NCBI GenBank assembly: GCA_032716605.1 | Contig: CM064509.1 | Location: 44,074,120-44,138,119, forward strand | Reading direction: 5' to 3' | From: Paralithodes platypus | Lineage: Eukaryota; Arthropoda; Malacostraca; Decapoda; Lithodidae | Length of the DNA: 64,000 bases | Shown: positions 9,569-20,719 of the stretch, in pieces | Layout: the number at the start of each line of letters is the position of its first letter | How positions within the stretch are numbered: the stretch's first letter is position 1 | Translations under genes and position numbers: made by a program | Notes under the pieces: generated by a model | The model's input: the letters and a program-made list of their open reading frames with translations, nothing else | Databases searched by the model: none | Told to the model about the DNA's origin: nothing

Positions 9569-11984
9569 AGGGAAGCCCAAGGGGGAGTTAGAGTGTTTTC
9601 ATTGTCACAAGAAGGGGCATTTTGCACGATCCTGTCCTAGCAAGCTACCTACAGCAGTCGTGTCTTTGGCTCGCAACATTGGAGTGTCTTTGAAGTCGTC
9701 TGCGTTTGCCCGGGGTAAATGGTCAGAGGCTGGAGCACAGCCAGTGAAGAAGTGTCCGGAAGGCTTGACAGCTGTCCGCGATACTTTTTGTGACCATAGA
9801 GGGCGCAGCTGCGTGAGTTGGGCTGGTTGCAAGCATGGAGTAGAATATTTGCGTGATACGGGTCCTTCCCAGACATTGATGAAAAACTTTACAGGCAAAC
9901 CTATAAACGCGGCATGGGTAGTTGTGGTGCAGGGTATCAATGCCACATGGTCATACCCGTTGGTCCGAGTGGAGCTGGAGGTAGAAGGTGTGACACGAGA
10001 GTTGGATGTCGGAATCGTGGAGAAACTGCCAGTAGAGGGCGTCGACCTTCTTCTCGGCAATGACTTTGCGGTGCCTACTTCTGAAGTTCCACCCTTAGTC
10101 GTTGCCGAGAGGGCGGCCGACGTGAGTGGGGAGGGGCAGGAGTTGGTCGAGAGGTGTCAACTACAGCAGATGGCATATGTTGTCTGTCGAAAGGAGAAGG
10201 CTAAAGTTGGGACAAGTTTTGAGAGTTTTGATCCAGCGGCTCTCCTTGGCGACTCAGTATTAGCACCTATGTTAAGGTCCGGAGTGGCCCCAGAACCTGC
10301 CACACTTGTTGAGGAGGAAGGGCGTGTGAAAACTCCGAGACAGCACCGTTACTCACAAAAGCAGGATAGGGTCGAACAGTCTAGTACCAGGGGAGGCCAT
10401 ATGTTGCTCCGGGAGCATCTCAATAAATTGGCTCCTTCGGATATCTGTCGGCTGCAGTTGGGTGATCCTGAGCTTCAGAAGTGCAGTAACGGTGCAATCG
10501 AACTGGAGGATGACGGGGATGCAAAGCCGGGGGACTTCTTTCGAGTGGGCGGTATCTTGTACAGGCGTTTTCTAGATCCCAGACGGAGTTGGGAGGGTGG
10601 GTCGAGAGTGGTTGACCAGTTGGTAGTGCCTAGTGTGTGCCGTGATAGCCTACTGAGGTTGGCACATGATGTACCGGTGGCAGGGCATTTGGGTGTACGT
10701 AAGATGGTAGCAGCATTGGCGAAATTGTTTTGGTGGCCAGGGATGAAGGCACATGTTGCATCATGGGTGGCAATGTGCAGTACCTGCCAGACAGTAGGTA
10801 AACCAAATCAGTGTATTCCCAAGGCTCTGTTGCACCCTATTCCTTTTATCGGGCCACCATTCAGTAAGGATATAATCGACATGGTTGGCCCTCTACCCCC
10901 TACTAGTGCAGGCAACAAGTACCTCCTCACGATTATGGATGTTGCCACTCGTTATCCGGATGCATACCCCATGCGAAATGGTACTGCTAAGACTGTTGTT
11001 CGTAACTTGCTATTGTACTGTTCTAGGTACGGGTACCCGCAGGAATTGCAGTCAGACCAAGGGTCCAACTTTACTTCTAACCTTTTCAAACAGACCATGC
11101 AGCAGCACGGTATCAGTACAGTTGTCTCTTCAGCCTATCACCCAGAGAGTCAAGGGGTGTTGGAGAGGTGGCACTCGACTCTGAAGAACATGTTGCGTTG
11201 TTACTCTGTTGAAAATGGCAAAGATTGGGATCTTGGGTTGCCCTATGTATTATTCGCTGCTCGGGAGGTACCTGGTGAAAGCCTAGGGTTCAGTCCCAAT
11301 GAGTTAATTTTTGGACATCAGGTCAGAGGCCCCCTCAACATGGTTAAAGAAATTTTGGAGGGCACAGCAAAACCATGTTCCATGTTAAAGTATGTCCTCG
11401 AGAGCAGAGAGAGAATGCTGAGAAGCCTTGAGTTGGCAGGTAGGAATTTGGTAGGGTCGCAAGCACTTATGAAGGACAGGTACGATGAGAAGGCGAAACT
11501 CCGGGAGTTTAAGGTGGGGCAAGAGGTGTTGATTCTGTTACCTCTGCCAGGTCATCCTTTGTCTGCCAAGTATGCTGGTCCTTATAAGGTGGTGATAAAG
11601 ATCTCTGACCTAGACTATCTTGTGGCTACTCCAGATAGGTGTAAAATGAACCAGCTGTGCCATGTGAACCTGGTGAAAGAGTTTGTGAGGCGCCCCCCTG
11701 AGCCTCTCGCTGTCCCTGTGTTGACCTGCAGCGGTCATGGAGGAGAAGGAGTGAGGGACAGTGAAGCTCAGGTGGAAGATAACTGGGAGTGTCATGTCTC
11801 TGCAGACCAGTGGGCGGGGAACTCCAGACAGGTGGCTGACGATGCTCTAGTGCACCTGCCTGAGCAACAGCGTGTAGCCGTGCAGCGCCTCTTTACTTCA
11901 TACCCCACTGTCTTCGCAGAGCACCCAGGCCTCACAACTCGAGTGGTGCATGACGTAGACGTGGGAGATCACCCCCCCCTTTAA
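9489..11984 (+). CDS. pol: Zinc knuckle, protease and integrase part of element 1 polyprotein
   Basis: One open frame. The true family match begins near 9570, after the gag deletion. In order: a CCHC knuckle CFHCHKKGHFARSC (9594-9635), a retropepsin-like protease with DTG at 9855-9863 and a downstream LLLGNDF (about 10050), then integrase. The integrase has an H..H and CSTC zinc domain (about 10660-10790), catalytic aspartates in DIIDMVGPL (about 10870) and LQSDQGSNF (about 11050), glutamate in SQGVLERW (about 11150), and a GPYKVV-type C-terminal module (about 11577). A linker follows to 11980, where MITE-1 interrupts it. Integrase therefore precedes RT. A homopolymer change just before the MITE (8 C and 3 T, against 6 C and 4 T in element 2) shifts the frame even if the MITE is ignored. 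Confidence 0.9.
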   Translation: MTSRVSPNFSCVLRRSAGSTNGPSSPKGKPKGELECFHCHKKGHFARSCPSKLPTAVVSLARNIGVSLKSSAFARGKWSEAGAQPVKKCPEGLTAVRDTFCDHRGRSCVSWAGCKHGVEYLRDTGPSQTLMKNFTGKPINAAWVVVVQGINATWSYPLVRVELEVEGVTRELDVGIVEKLPVEGVDLLLGNDFAVPTSEVPPLVVAERAADVSGEGQELVERCQLQQMAYVVCRKEKAKVGTSFESFDPAALLGDSVLAPMLRSGVAPEPATLVEEEGRVKTPRQHRYSQKQDRVEQSSTRGGHMLLREHLNKLAPSDICRLQLGDPELQKCSNGAIELEDDGDAKPGDFFRVGGILYRRFLDPRRSWEGGSRVVDQLVVPSVCRDSLLRLAHDVPVAGHLGVRKMVAALAKLFWWPGMKAHVASWVAMCSTCQTVGKPNQCIPKALLHPIPFIGPPFSKDIIDMVGPLPPTSAGNKYLLTIMDVATRYPDAYPMRNGTAKTVVRNLLLYCSRYGYPQELQSDQGSNFTSNLFKQTMQQHGISTVVSSAYHPESQGVLERWHSTLKNMLRCYSVENGKDWDLGLPYVLFAAREVPGESLGFSPNELIFGHQVRGPLNMVKEILEGTAKPCSMLKYVLESRERMLRSLELAGRNLVGSQALMKDRYDEKAKLREFKVGQEVLILLPLPGHPLSAKYAGPYKVVIKISDLDYLVATPDRCKMNQLCHVNLVKEFVRRPPEPLAVPVLTCSGHGGEGVRDSEAQVEDNWECHVSADQWAGNSRQVADDALVHLPEQQRVAVQRLFTSYPTVFAEHPGLTTRVVHDVDVGDHPPL

Positions 11985-12468
11985 CCCTTATTTAGCGGCG
12001 AGCAACATAAGTCGAGTTAAATAAAGCTGGACTATGTGGCGGCGCTCGACATAACTCGAGTGGCAATTTCAGCACGTAATGTGGCTGAGAGAGAGAGACA
12101 AGTGGTGGCAGGAGACTAGCGAGCGTATGACTGCTCCAGACCACCGCGGCGAACCTACTGACACAAATCTCAGCTCCCTCCTCCCTCTCTCACTCGCTAC
12201 ATACTCAATTATGTACTGAAAGTACCGAATTACCTGCTTTTTGCACTCGCGTTGCACGATTATTGCAAGAAAACTATCCATCATACAAGGATCGTTATGG
12301 TGTCATTCGAAAGCTCTGTTTATGCCCTTTCAGGGATAGGTACTTGTTTTACGTTCTGGGTCTTATTTAGGCATGAAAATGATCACGTAAACAGCCCTAT
12401 TTTGGCTAAAAACACCCCGCTGTGCGGTACACATAAATAAACCGCATAGGCCGCTCGTAAGGTGTTAA
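11981..12468 (+). mobile_element. MITE-1 copy between IN and RT of element 1
   Basis: TTAA at 11981-11984 and 12465-12468. Element 2 has the uninterrupted sequence near 34741-34745 (reverse strand, ..TTTTAAATCAG..). Confidence 0.95.
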
Positions 12469-13396
12469 ATCAGTACCCTACAGAATTCCACCCATTAAAC
12501 TCCCAGCCCTCAGAGCGGAGTTAGAGTATATGTTAGAACAGGGGTTGATTGAGAAGGGGGCAGTTAGGTGGACATCTCCTGTCACTCTGCAGCCCAAACC
12601 TGACGGGAAGGTTCGCTTCTGCATTGACTTTCGGAGATTGAACGAGTTGACTCCCACCAATGCTTATACCATTCCCTGGGTTGATGATAGCGTAGACAAG
12701 ATTGGTAAGGCACAGTTTCTACCTAAGGTAGACCTAGTGAAAGGCTATTGGCAGGTGCCCTTGTCTGAGCGGGCGAAGGGGGTATGCGGGTTTGTGGTTG
12801 ATGGGAACACCTACCGTTGCAATGTGATGCCGTATGGCCTTAAAAATGCCCCAGCAACCTTCCAGAGTCTTATGAATGAGTTAGTAGCTGACATCCCTAA
12901 CTGCACTGTCTACCTAGATGACATTATAATATACGATGACAACTTTGAGAGTCACTGTGAGCACATAGAAGCCTTGTTTCGGAAGCTTAGTGAGGCCCGC
13001 TTGGTGGTTAATCTGGGCAAGTGCGACTTTGTCCGGGCAACTGTGCAATATCTTGGGTTTGTGGTCGGGTTAGGCCAGGTGTGCCCCCCCCCCAAAAAAA
13101 AAAACAAGATACAGGCTATTAACCAGTTCCCCAGGCCGTCCACTAAGCGGCAGATCATGAGATTTTTAGGCATGATCAGTTACTATCGCCGCTTCATTCG
13201 GGGTTATTCTAGTGTGTTAGCTCCTCTGACAGATTTACTAGCAAAAGAGAAAAAGTTCAAGTGGGCACCTGAGTGTGAAAGGGCTTTTTCGCTGGTCAAG
13301 CACCTACTATGCACTCATCCAATCCTCAGGGCCCCTGACTTTGAAAGACCATTCCAGCTGGCAACAGATGCCAGCGGTGTAGGGGCTGGAGCCGTA
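12469..13396 (+). pseudogene. pol: Reverse transcriptase of element 1
   Basis: Ty3/gypsy-type RT: SPVTLQPKPDGKVRFCIDFR motif (about 12576-12635), DLVKGYWQVPL (about 12730), MPYGLKNAPATFQ (about 12827), catalytic YLDD at 12911-12922, then FLGMISYYRRFI (about 13165) and the start of RNase H (ATDASGVGAGA, about 13364). A C-run and A-run at 13084-13103 add residues absent in element 2. Cut at 13397 by MITE-1; deleting that insert keeps this frame continuous into RNase H. Confidence 0.9.
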
Positions 13397-13884
13397 TTAA
13401 CCCTTAATTAGCGGCGAGAAACATAAGTCGAGTTAAATAAAGCTGGACTATGTGGCGGCGCTCGACATAGGTCGAGTGGCAATTTCAGCACGTAATGTTG
13501 CTGAGAGAGAGAGACAAGTGGTGGCAGGAGAGTAGCGAGCGTATGACTGCTCCAGACCACCGCGGCGAACATACTGACACGAATCCCAGCTCCCTCCTCC
13601 CTCTCTCACTCGCTATATAAGGAATTGTATCGGGAAAGTGGCTAATTACATGCTTTTTGCACTAGCGTTGCACGGTTATTGCAAGAAAACTAGCCATCAT
13701 AAAAGGATCGTTATGGTGTCATTCGAAAGCTCTGTTTATGCCCTTTAAGGGATAGATACTTGTTTTACGTTCTGGGTCTTATTTAGGCATGAAAATGATC
13801 ACGTAAACAGCCCTATTTTGGCTAAAAACACCCCGCTGGGCGGTACATATAAATAAACCGCATAGGCCGCTCTTAAGGTGTTAA
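13397..13884 (+). mobile_element. MITE-1 copy at the RT/RNase H boundary of element 1
   Basis: TTAA at 13397-13400 and 13881-13884. The uninterrupted counterpart in element 2 (about 33821-33831, reverse strand) lacks an exact TTAA through base changes but aligns on both sides. Confidence 0.94.
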
Positions 13885-14219
13885 TGCAGACAGACGAGGA
13901 AGGTTTGGAGCATCCAGTCAGTTTCTTTTCCAAGAAGTTTAATTCCGCTCAGAAAAACTACTCTGTGGTAGAGAAAGAACTGCTGGCAATAGTGTTGGCG
14001 CTCAGGCACTTTGAAGTACATGTTCCTGCCTACGGGCCAGTCGTGGTGATTTACACCGACCACCACCCTCTTAAATTTCTGAACCAATTCCACAACCGGA
14101 ATATGAGGCTGACAAGTTGGTCAATCATGTTGCAAGAATACAATCTAGACATTCGCCATATTGCCGGTTGTGAGAATGTGATTGCAGACTGTTTGTCGAT
14201 GGTGGAGGATCCGACGTAG
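13885..14219 (+). pseudogene. pol: RNase H of element 1
   Basis: C-terminal RNase H of the polyprotein, separated from RT by MITE-1 but in the same frame once the insert is removed. Motifs: HPVSFFSKKFNSAQKNYSVVEKE region (13912-13980) with the catalytic glutamate, YTDHHPLKF (about 14053), and NVIADCLS (about 14174). Stop at 14217-14219. No integrase follows, confirming the IN-first order. Confidence 0.9.
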
Positions 14220-14626
14220 ATCACCACAGGTGTGTGGGTTTGAGTGGAGAAAAATCAGGCTTGCCCCTGTAGAGCAGCCGTCAAAAACAACATTAAAATT
14301 AAATAAAAAAATCACATAAAAACGTTCTTTTTGATAGTTAATTGTAAGTTGCCAATGTTATAGCTAAAGTCCTAAGTTGAACCTGTCTTTCACTTAGTAG
14401 GCTGGACTCTGTGAAGCTCGCTCAGGGAGCATAGCAGGCTAAAATTATACTATTATGTTTGGGAGGGGTTATAAGATTTTATTTATGCTAAAATGTTGTT
14501 TTATTTATGATTGAGTTTTGCATTTCATTTCTGGCGGAGTGGCTGGTTGTGGCGGGTCTTGTCGGCATTCTGCCTTGTCAGATATGGTGCTCGCTTAATG
14601 TTGAGTGTCCCATATCTTGGGCGGGG
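14220..14626 (+). other. 3' untranslated region and polypurine tract of element 1
   Basis: AT-rich non-coding DNA ending in the purine-rich ttgggcgggg (14617-14626) directly before the 3' LTR, the expected position for plus-strand priming. Element 2 has the same arrangement at 33070-33079 on minus. Confidence 0.7.
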
Positions 14627-16482
14627 TGTGACGCCAACCAGCGTTGGCAGAATCGCCTCTCGTTAGCCACTAGCACTCGCCAGGGCAGTGAAATGGGCTA
14701 CAGTTATCAGAGAATGTTGTTCTTTCTTTCATAGTACTTGCATTGTTACAGACAGTCCAGTGGTGGTCATTATTTTCGTCTGTGACAATGGGAAGTATTT
14801 TATATCATGAGTAGAATATAAGATGCATTGTAGTGTGAAGTTCAGAGAGAGAGAGAGCGGGCAGCGAGGGGGTAGTGAGTGTTGCCTCCTTCCTCCCTCC
14901 TCCTCGCTCGGAGGAGTTTCCCGCCCGCGCGGGCTTTCTCTCGTCTTTGATTGGCTGGTGGTTCTTGGCGCGTCCTAGGGGCCTGCTGCCTTGCGACATA
15001 TCGGCCTGTGATTGGCCGACCATCATGCCTTTGTGGGATCCTGAGGGTCCCGAGGAGCTACCCTCCTCAGAGCAGGCTAGGGACGCACACGACTAACATC
15101 CTTTTTACAACTGTCCCCCATATCTCCACCATTCTGATACTGTCTCTCTTACTCAACTTCCTTTCTTTCATTCCTCTAATCTTTTAACGTCACAGCACTC
15201 CCTTTGGGTTCTGTACACGATTTCATATCGGCCCATCGTATTGTGTGCGTCGCTCTCATATATTTCCATGTATTAGAATAAGCTAGAAGGGTTCTTAGTC
15301 TATGGAGGTTTGATGACTCTGTGTGTGTCTCCCTCAGTGTCCTTAGTTTATGGAGGCTTGATGACTGTGTGTGTGTGTCTCCCTCATTATCATTAGTGCT
15401 CTGCTGGGTTATTTTATGCTAGACTGGGATGAGGTTTCTGTTGTCGTTGTCACCGATGTGTGTACGGTTTGCTTATACCTACACTACTTCGACGGTTTCT
15501 GTGGTAGCCTAGGTTGTCTTTTTGGTTGTGTCTTTTGCGAGTGCAGCATCGTGTTGTAAGAGGGCATTAGCCTACTACCTTATAACACAGTGCTGCCTCT
15601 TTGCTTGACTTTAGAGGGATCGCCAGGGTAGAACCAGATACTTGAGATCTGGATCTACCAAGAGAGCATCCCCATCATTAACGTAACTTTAATCATACCG
15701 CCTTAAGGACAACGCTAGGCTATGAGCCTGTCTTGCTCAGCCACAGTTTCCTAACCTTGATATCCCAGCTAGACTTTATTCGCCGAGCAGACACTAGTTA
15801 GGACATAAGTTCATTTTGTTATGTATGCATTATTATTCACAGTATTTATTAGTCTAGGTTGTTGTTGAGTTGCACAACCATAGCCGACTGTTTCGTTGAT
15901 GAGGAAGTACTTCTTTTAGTGTCGAGCATTACTGCCGTTGCGCATTTATAGTATTCTCGTGTCAGTTAACATTATATGTCCTACCTTTTAGTGTAGTCAG
16001 TTTACACGTGTGGTGTCCTGCCTCCTGCCTTTATATAATTTAAGATATGAGCATCTTATGAGCATCAGACTTTCTTCAGAAGTTTCCAGGTCTATGCTGT
16101 AGGACTATACTTCACTTTCTTTCAGATAGGAGTGAAGAGTTTATTGTTGTTTAGAGTAACTGTATTGAAGCATCTTTTTATTGTATTAAATCTTGCAGTG
16201 ATTTAATTTATCTTTCCATAGCTTCCCTTTTATTCATTTTAACGTAACTTGCATCTTGTTTGTTATCAGGCTATACCAGTGTGGGTTAGCCTGAAGTAGA
16301 GTACATTTATGCCCAGTTAAGGATACCCCATTATCGCAGATTAACTTTGGAGGGTATAGGTGTTTTTGTTCGCCGGCATATAAGTTCAAGGGTTTGGATC
16401 TAGCATACTGTTGTTGCATAGTGCCCTATTACTAGTCCAATCATTAAGTGCCCTTGTTTTATTTGTAGCCCCGGTCGTAACA
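14627..16482 (+). repeat. 3' LTR of element 1
   Basis: Starts TGTGACGCC, ends CGTAACA, 1856 bp, followed by the CCAT duplication. Carries the empty target of the MITE-1 found in the 5' LTR. Confidence 0.93.
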
Positions 16483-17129
16483 CCATTGACTGTAAATAAA
16501 GTACGATATTATAGAGTAGTTTTGAGGAGGGGTAGATGGAACGAGGGAGGTCAGTAACAGACGAGTGAAGGGAGATAACCTTTCTGGGAACTGAGCTAAA
16601 TTTAGACTGGTGTCTAGTGGACTGGTGTCGAATGACGCTTGTGAAAGGGAAGGGCAGATTGCCATCAGAAACACTTAGATATATTTATTTGCAAGTAATA
16701 TGCAATCTAAATGTATATTCGAGACCTACTTGAAGTATTTGTATGATAGTCATGCTATGTATAATCCAATATACGCACATATAAGAAGGCGAGATATAAG
16801 AAAGATGGTTGAGCAATTTTTGACACCCACACAGTTGTTATTCATTATTTACAAGATTGCACAATACAAATGTATTTGTGAAGATTATTTTATGCATGCT
16901 GTATTTATACGAATTTAGTTGGTAGCCAAACTCAGACAGAGAGAGGTGTTGTGGATGGAGGGAGGGAAGGGTCACCCACTGACCCACTGACCGTGTGATA
17001 ATGATTGGAGTCACACTGAGAGGGGCAATTTTGGTGAGTGTTGGGGCAATTTTTGATCAAATAAAGTTCTATAATTACTTTTTTTTACAGAGAGAAAGTG
17101 TTATATACTTTTGCATGATATGATTGATA

Positions 17130-17163
17130 ATCCCATCAATTTACAGAAGTAAATTGATGGGAT
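17130..17163. repeat. Short perfect hairpin in element A
   Basis: 15-bp perfect stem (ATCCCATCAATTTAC and complement) with a 4-base loop. Element C keeps it at 52387-52420 with one change. Confidence 0.85.
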
Positions 17164-17230
17164 AAAACGATTTTTTTGTATATTGTCATCTCGATTGTAG
17201 ACACGAAGATTTGAGTGACATATTGTATGA

Positions 17231-17312
17231 GCTGCTGTGGCCTAGTCAGTAAGGTGACGGATTGGAAATCTCAAAGTATGGCAGGGCAGTGGGATCGAAT
17301 CCAGGAGGGGGT
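17231..17312 (+). other. tRNA-like block inside element A
   Basis: An A-box-like TGGCCTAGTCAGTAAGG (17238-17254) and a B-box-like GGGATCGAATCC (17291-17302) are spaced as in a tRNA with a long variable arm, loosely serine-like. Element C keeps it at about 52240-52325 on the opposite window strand, so in both elements it is antisense to the transposase. Either a tRNA-derived SINE head or internal pol III promoter captured by the family; not a functional tRNA by eye. Confidence 0.5.
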
Positions 17313-17365
17313 TATGGGGAAGGTTTTATACTGTTTAGAAATGTTTTGATAATTTTTTTTTTTAT

Positions 17366-17445
17366 AAGATCATGTCATTGTATTCAAGCAATATGAAATA
17401 TTCATAGAATATATCATATTTGCAAGAATACAATGACATGACCTT
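17366..17445. repeat. Long imperfect hairpin in element A
   Basis: About 80 bases that fold back almost end to end: AAGATCATGTCATTGTATTC against its near-perfect complement, with most of the centre also pairing. Conserved in element C at 52104-52182. Could be a tiny palindromic MITE or an intrinsic part of the transposon. Confidence 0.8.
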
Positions 17446-17768
17446 GTATTTTTTTTATTGTTTTATTATCATCTTATAAGTAGGTTGGACAGGATAATTT
17501 ATTGAAACATAATGATTTTTTTACAATAAGATATATAAATATTGGCTATAACAAACATGTATATATTGATATAGTGAACAAAAAGGCATATCACATGGAC
17601 ATCTTTGAAACTTATAAACTAAATAATAAAAGACATATTTATATAATGAAAAAAGGCATATCACAGGGACATCTTTGTATCTAAAATTATGAGGTAGCGT
17701 GATCAGTTCAGTTAGGTCTAAGTTAGGTCAGGTAAGGTAGGGCACGAGTCCAGGGAAGGGGGCGGCAC

Positions 17769-20577
17769 TCAGTAGTTCTTATACATATGGTAGTCCCTGA
17801 AGCAGTCCCCCAAGCAGAGTGCGACCATGCACTCGTGGCACATTGTGGTGACTTTTTTTGTTGTTGGGGCTCTCCTGGAGGTGTTTATGCAGACGTGACA
17901 CTTCAGCTGCCTGTGACGAGCGCCAACCAGTTCCGTGTGGATTGGGAAGTGTCTTTCCACCCCCACCTGGATAAGGTCAGGGACGTGATCCCCACGCCAT
18001 GACGTACACCTGTGAGTGGGGGTGCCATACTTTGTCAGGAGTTGATATGACACGTTGTAGACACATTCCCTGAATTTGAGTTTTTTATTTGGTGCCATAT
18101 CTCTCTTGACCAACCACAAGTTGTAGGTGTTGAGCATCGTGATGTCAACTAGGTGGAGGAAGAGCTTGTGATACCACTTCACAGTCTTCCTCAGACACTC
18201 AATGCCTGCCAGTTGACAATCCGACTTGTCCACCAGGCGCATGTTCTTGGTGTAGTCCACTACCAAGTCGGGCTTATGGATGATCTTCTTTGTTCGGTAG
18301 TGGACTTTACCAGAGTCCACCTGGGCACCTGTATGGACTGTCGAAAGCAGGTGAATCTTTTGTCTTTCCACTTCAGGGCTACCACTTTCCCGGACTTGTC
18401 CAGTTGTTTGTATTTCTGCCCCTTCGTCGCCTTCTTCGGATATGCCTCTCGCAGTGTTCCTGGACCAGTTTGTCGTCAGAAGGTTTGTCGCTGGAGGAGG
18501 GATCTGAAAGAGGAATGACATTATCTGCGAACTTGGGCATAAACTTTCTTGTCTTTCTGACAGTCCCACATGACCCCGTTTGGTTGTCATGAAGAAACTG
18601 GCAGAGAGCAGGAGAAGTATACCAATTGTCAGTGTACAAGACATGGCCATTGCCCAGGTAAGGTGCCAACATTTTCCTGACGATGGCACCTGACATGCCC
18701 ATGGGGTCATTGGCAGCGACATTTGGTATGTCAATGTCAGTTCCTGTATACACGATCATGTCCAACACTATACCTGTCTCACAGTCGTACAACACGAAGA
18801 GCTTGATTCCAAACCTACGCCTCTTCAAGGGGATATACTGCTTGAAAACAAGACGTCCTTTGAAGAGCACGAGCGACTCATCAATCACCAAATTGAGGAA
18901 GGGGTAAAAGTATTTCTTGTACCTCGCCAACAACATGGTGAACACCTCCCGAACTTTCCATATCCTGTCAATCCTGTTAGGATTTTCGTTGTCTGCAAAG
19001 TGCATAAATCTTAGCAGCAACAAAAATCTGTCACGAGTCATGTACTTATTGAAAGTTGGGGTGGCGATGAGAGGGTCGTGCTTCCAATAATGTTGTAGCA
19101 CATGCTTCTTGCAAAGAGGCATGAGGAACAACAAGGCAAAGAACGTCATGAACTCATTCACAGTCGTATCAACCCAGCCTCGTATTCTCGCTTTTGGAGA
19201 AAGGACGTCCAGTCTGCCAAACACCCACCTGTAGTAGGCGTTTGTTTGGGCAACTATATACGTCATTAACTCCATGTCGAAAAAAGCGAGGAAGAAATCC
19301 ATCTCGTTTGCGTCGTCGTCACAGGGCCAGTCAGCAATTGTACCTAACCTACCAGCATCAAACTGGTGTCAATGTCAGGCACAAAATCAGCCCCGTCAGA
19401 CCACACAAACGTATGAATGTTGGCGTCGTGGATTGGAATTTCGTGTGCGTGTGCGCCACCATCAGACAAATCACTGTCATGATCGCGATACAACGCTTCA
19501 TCATCACCCTCCTCACCACTAGAAGGACGCCCTTCTTCATTTTCTTCACCTTCGTCTGACTCACTGCCACTCTCCACTCCCCCCCCCCCCCACGCTCCCG
19601 TGCTGCGTCGTCGTCGTCGTACTCCTGGCTGTCAACATCCTGGGAATCCCCAAACAGCAGGGCGTCGTATTTTGATGGTGTTAGGGTCCTCATTCGTCTA
19701 CTAACACATGCAGGCGTCTTGTGGGTAGGGGCAGAAGGGCCGGCAAGGGCGGCGTCAGCAGGGGCGGTGTCGGCAGGGGCGGCGTCGGCAGGTCCAGCAG
19801 TGGTGGGTGGTGCAGAGGTCCTAGATCCAGGCAATATAATTGTTGTCCCTGTCGCCCCTTTCCCTTTCCCTTTCCCTTGGGCAGGGGCAGAAGGGCCGGC
19901 AGGGACAGAAGGGCCGGCAGGGGCGGCGTCGGCAGGTCCAGCAGTGGTGGGTGGTGCAGAGGTCGTGGACGCAGGCAATATAATTGTTGTCCCTGTTGCC
20001 CTTTTCCCTTTGCCTTTGCCTTTGCCTTTCCCTTTCCCTTGGGCAGGGGCAGAATGGGTGGCGTCGACAGGGGCAGCAGAGGCGGCTGGTGGTGGTGGCA
20101 GGGTGACAGTGGCAGGCATACAAGTGTTTTTACCTACGCCAGTCCTTTTTCTCCTAGTGGCCCCCGCAGGTCCTGCAGCCCCAGGGCGGCCTCCTGCGTC
20201 AGTGCTACTGGTGGCAGGGATGGCAGTGGTGGTATTGGTGGTGGTAGTGGTGGTAGCAGTGCCTGGGTGGTGGTGGCAGTGTCCCCAAAGGCCAATGACC
20301 TCTGTGCACTGCCCCTGCTTGCACGTGTTTTACATACTTTACGTGCGGGTGCTTCGTCTTCCGAGCTATATGGAGTGTCGTAATGGTAGCTTGGGTTTCT
20401 GGCAGCCACCCTCTGCCTTCCACGGCCGCTGACACCACCAGAAGGAGGGCTGGTTGTGTCATCAGGGCGCGAGCGTGAGGGACGTGTGGGCTCCATAGCT
20501 AGTGCTTGTGTACTGGCGTGTACTGCTTGTACGCGCGTGGCCCGAGCGTACGGGGTGGTGGTATCGAGAGTTGCCAA
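17769..20577 (-). pseudogene. piggyBac-like transposase of element A, frameshifted
   Basis: Cut-and-paste transposase of the piggyBac/PGBD type (DDE, TTAA target). Read on minus it matches element C throughout: N-terminus TLDTTTPYAR at 20577 (the ATG of C is TTG here), SSEDEAP (about 20365), an Ala/Pro/Gly-Lys low-complexity stretch (19720-20110), acidic region (19440-19570), core from DFFLAFFDMELMTYIV (19300), VIDESLVLFKGR (about 18880), LYTDNWYTSP (about 18640), NMRLVDKSD (about 18235) and a Cys-rich C-terminus CMVALCLGDCF (about 17815). At least four shifts separate the pieces (near 20130, 19585 in a C-run, 19340 and 18400-18700), so no full product is possible. Confidence 0.9.
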
Positions 20578-20629
20578 GTAGTACTACACCCACACCAATT
20601 TGTAGTCGCCTGACTGTAAGCCCGCGGTT

Positions 20630-20719
20630 TTGGTACGCATTTAAAAACCTGGAGCTTAAGAGTCTTCCCGCAGTCGCCCGGGGAAACTCTTAAGAGTCTT
20701 GCTGCACTTGCCGGGTTAA
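20630..20719 (-). repeat. 5' terminus of element A with subterminal CTCTTAAGAG palindromes
   Basis: From the terminal TTAA inward (minus strand): CCCGGCAAGTGC, then GACTCTTAAGAGT, a CCCCGGGCG stretch and a second, degraded GACTCTTAAG. Element C has two full copies of the palindrome at 48573-48618. Likely transposase binding sites (inference). Confidence 0.7.

Larger units (their letters stand above)
6164..16482 (+). mobile_element. LTR retrotransposon, element 1 (Gmr1-like, IN before RT)
   Basis: Complete element with target duplication CCAT (6160-6163 and 16483-16486). The LTRs start TGTGACGCC and end CGTAACA. Order: 5' LTR, PBS, gag, zinc knuckle, PR, IN, RT, RNase H, PPT, 3' LTR. RT and RNase H are of Ty3/gypsy type but IN lies upstream, the arrangement known for Gmr1-like elements. 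Three MITE-1 copies interrupt it. Element C keeps the empty target near 53012-53015 (reverse strand). All genes are damaged. Confidence 0.93.
16483..17768. other. Non-coding region of element A downstream of its transposase
   Basis: Resumes element A after the LTR element (ccattgactgtaaat). Element C has the matching region at about 51780-53010, inverted. It holds a tRNA-like block and two hairpins (listed separately) and no credible gene. Confidence 0.75.
2758..20719 (-). mobile_element. piggyBac-like element A, about 18 kb including nested insertions
   Basis: TTAA lies at 2758-2761 and 20716-20719. The transposase (17769-20577) is on minus, so the element's 5' end is at 20719. Terminal sequences match element C at both ends: TTAACCCGG at the 5' end and TTAACCT plus a GTGCGCACAG palindrome at the 3' end. 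Without the LINE (3396-5746) and LTR element 1 (6164-16482) it is about 5.3 kb, close to C at 5.7 kb. It splits a Penelope-like element. Confidence 0.87.

Noticed and set aside
17231..17312. Functional tRNA gene
   Set aside because: A and B boxes are good but stems do not pair well, and the block is repeated within a transposon family.
19719..20432. Plus-strand frames of over 200 codons rich in Gly/Ala
   Set aside because: Antisense to the element A transposase and made of the same low-complexity repeat.
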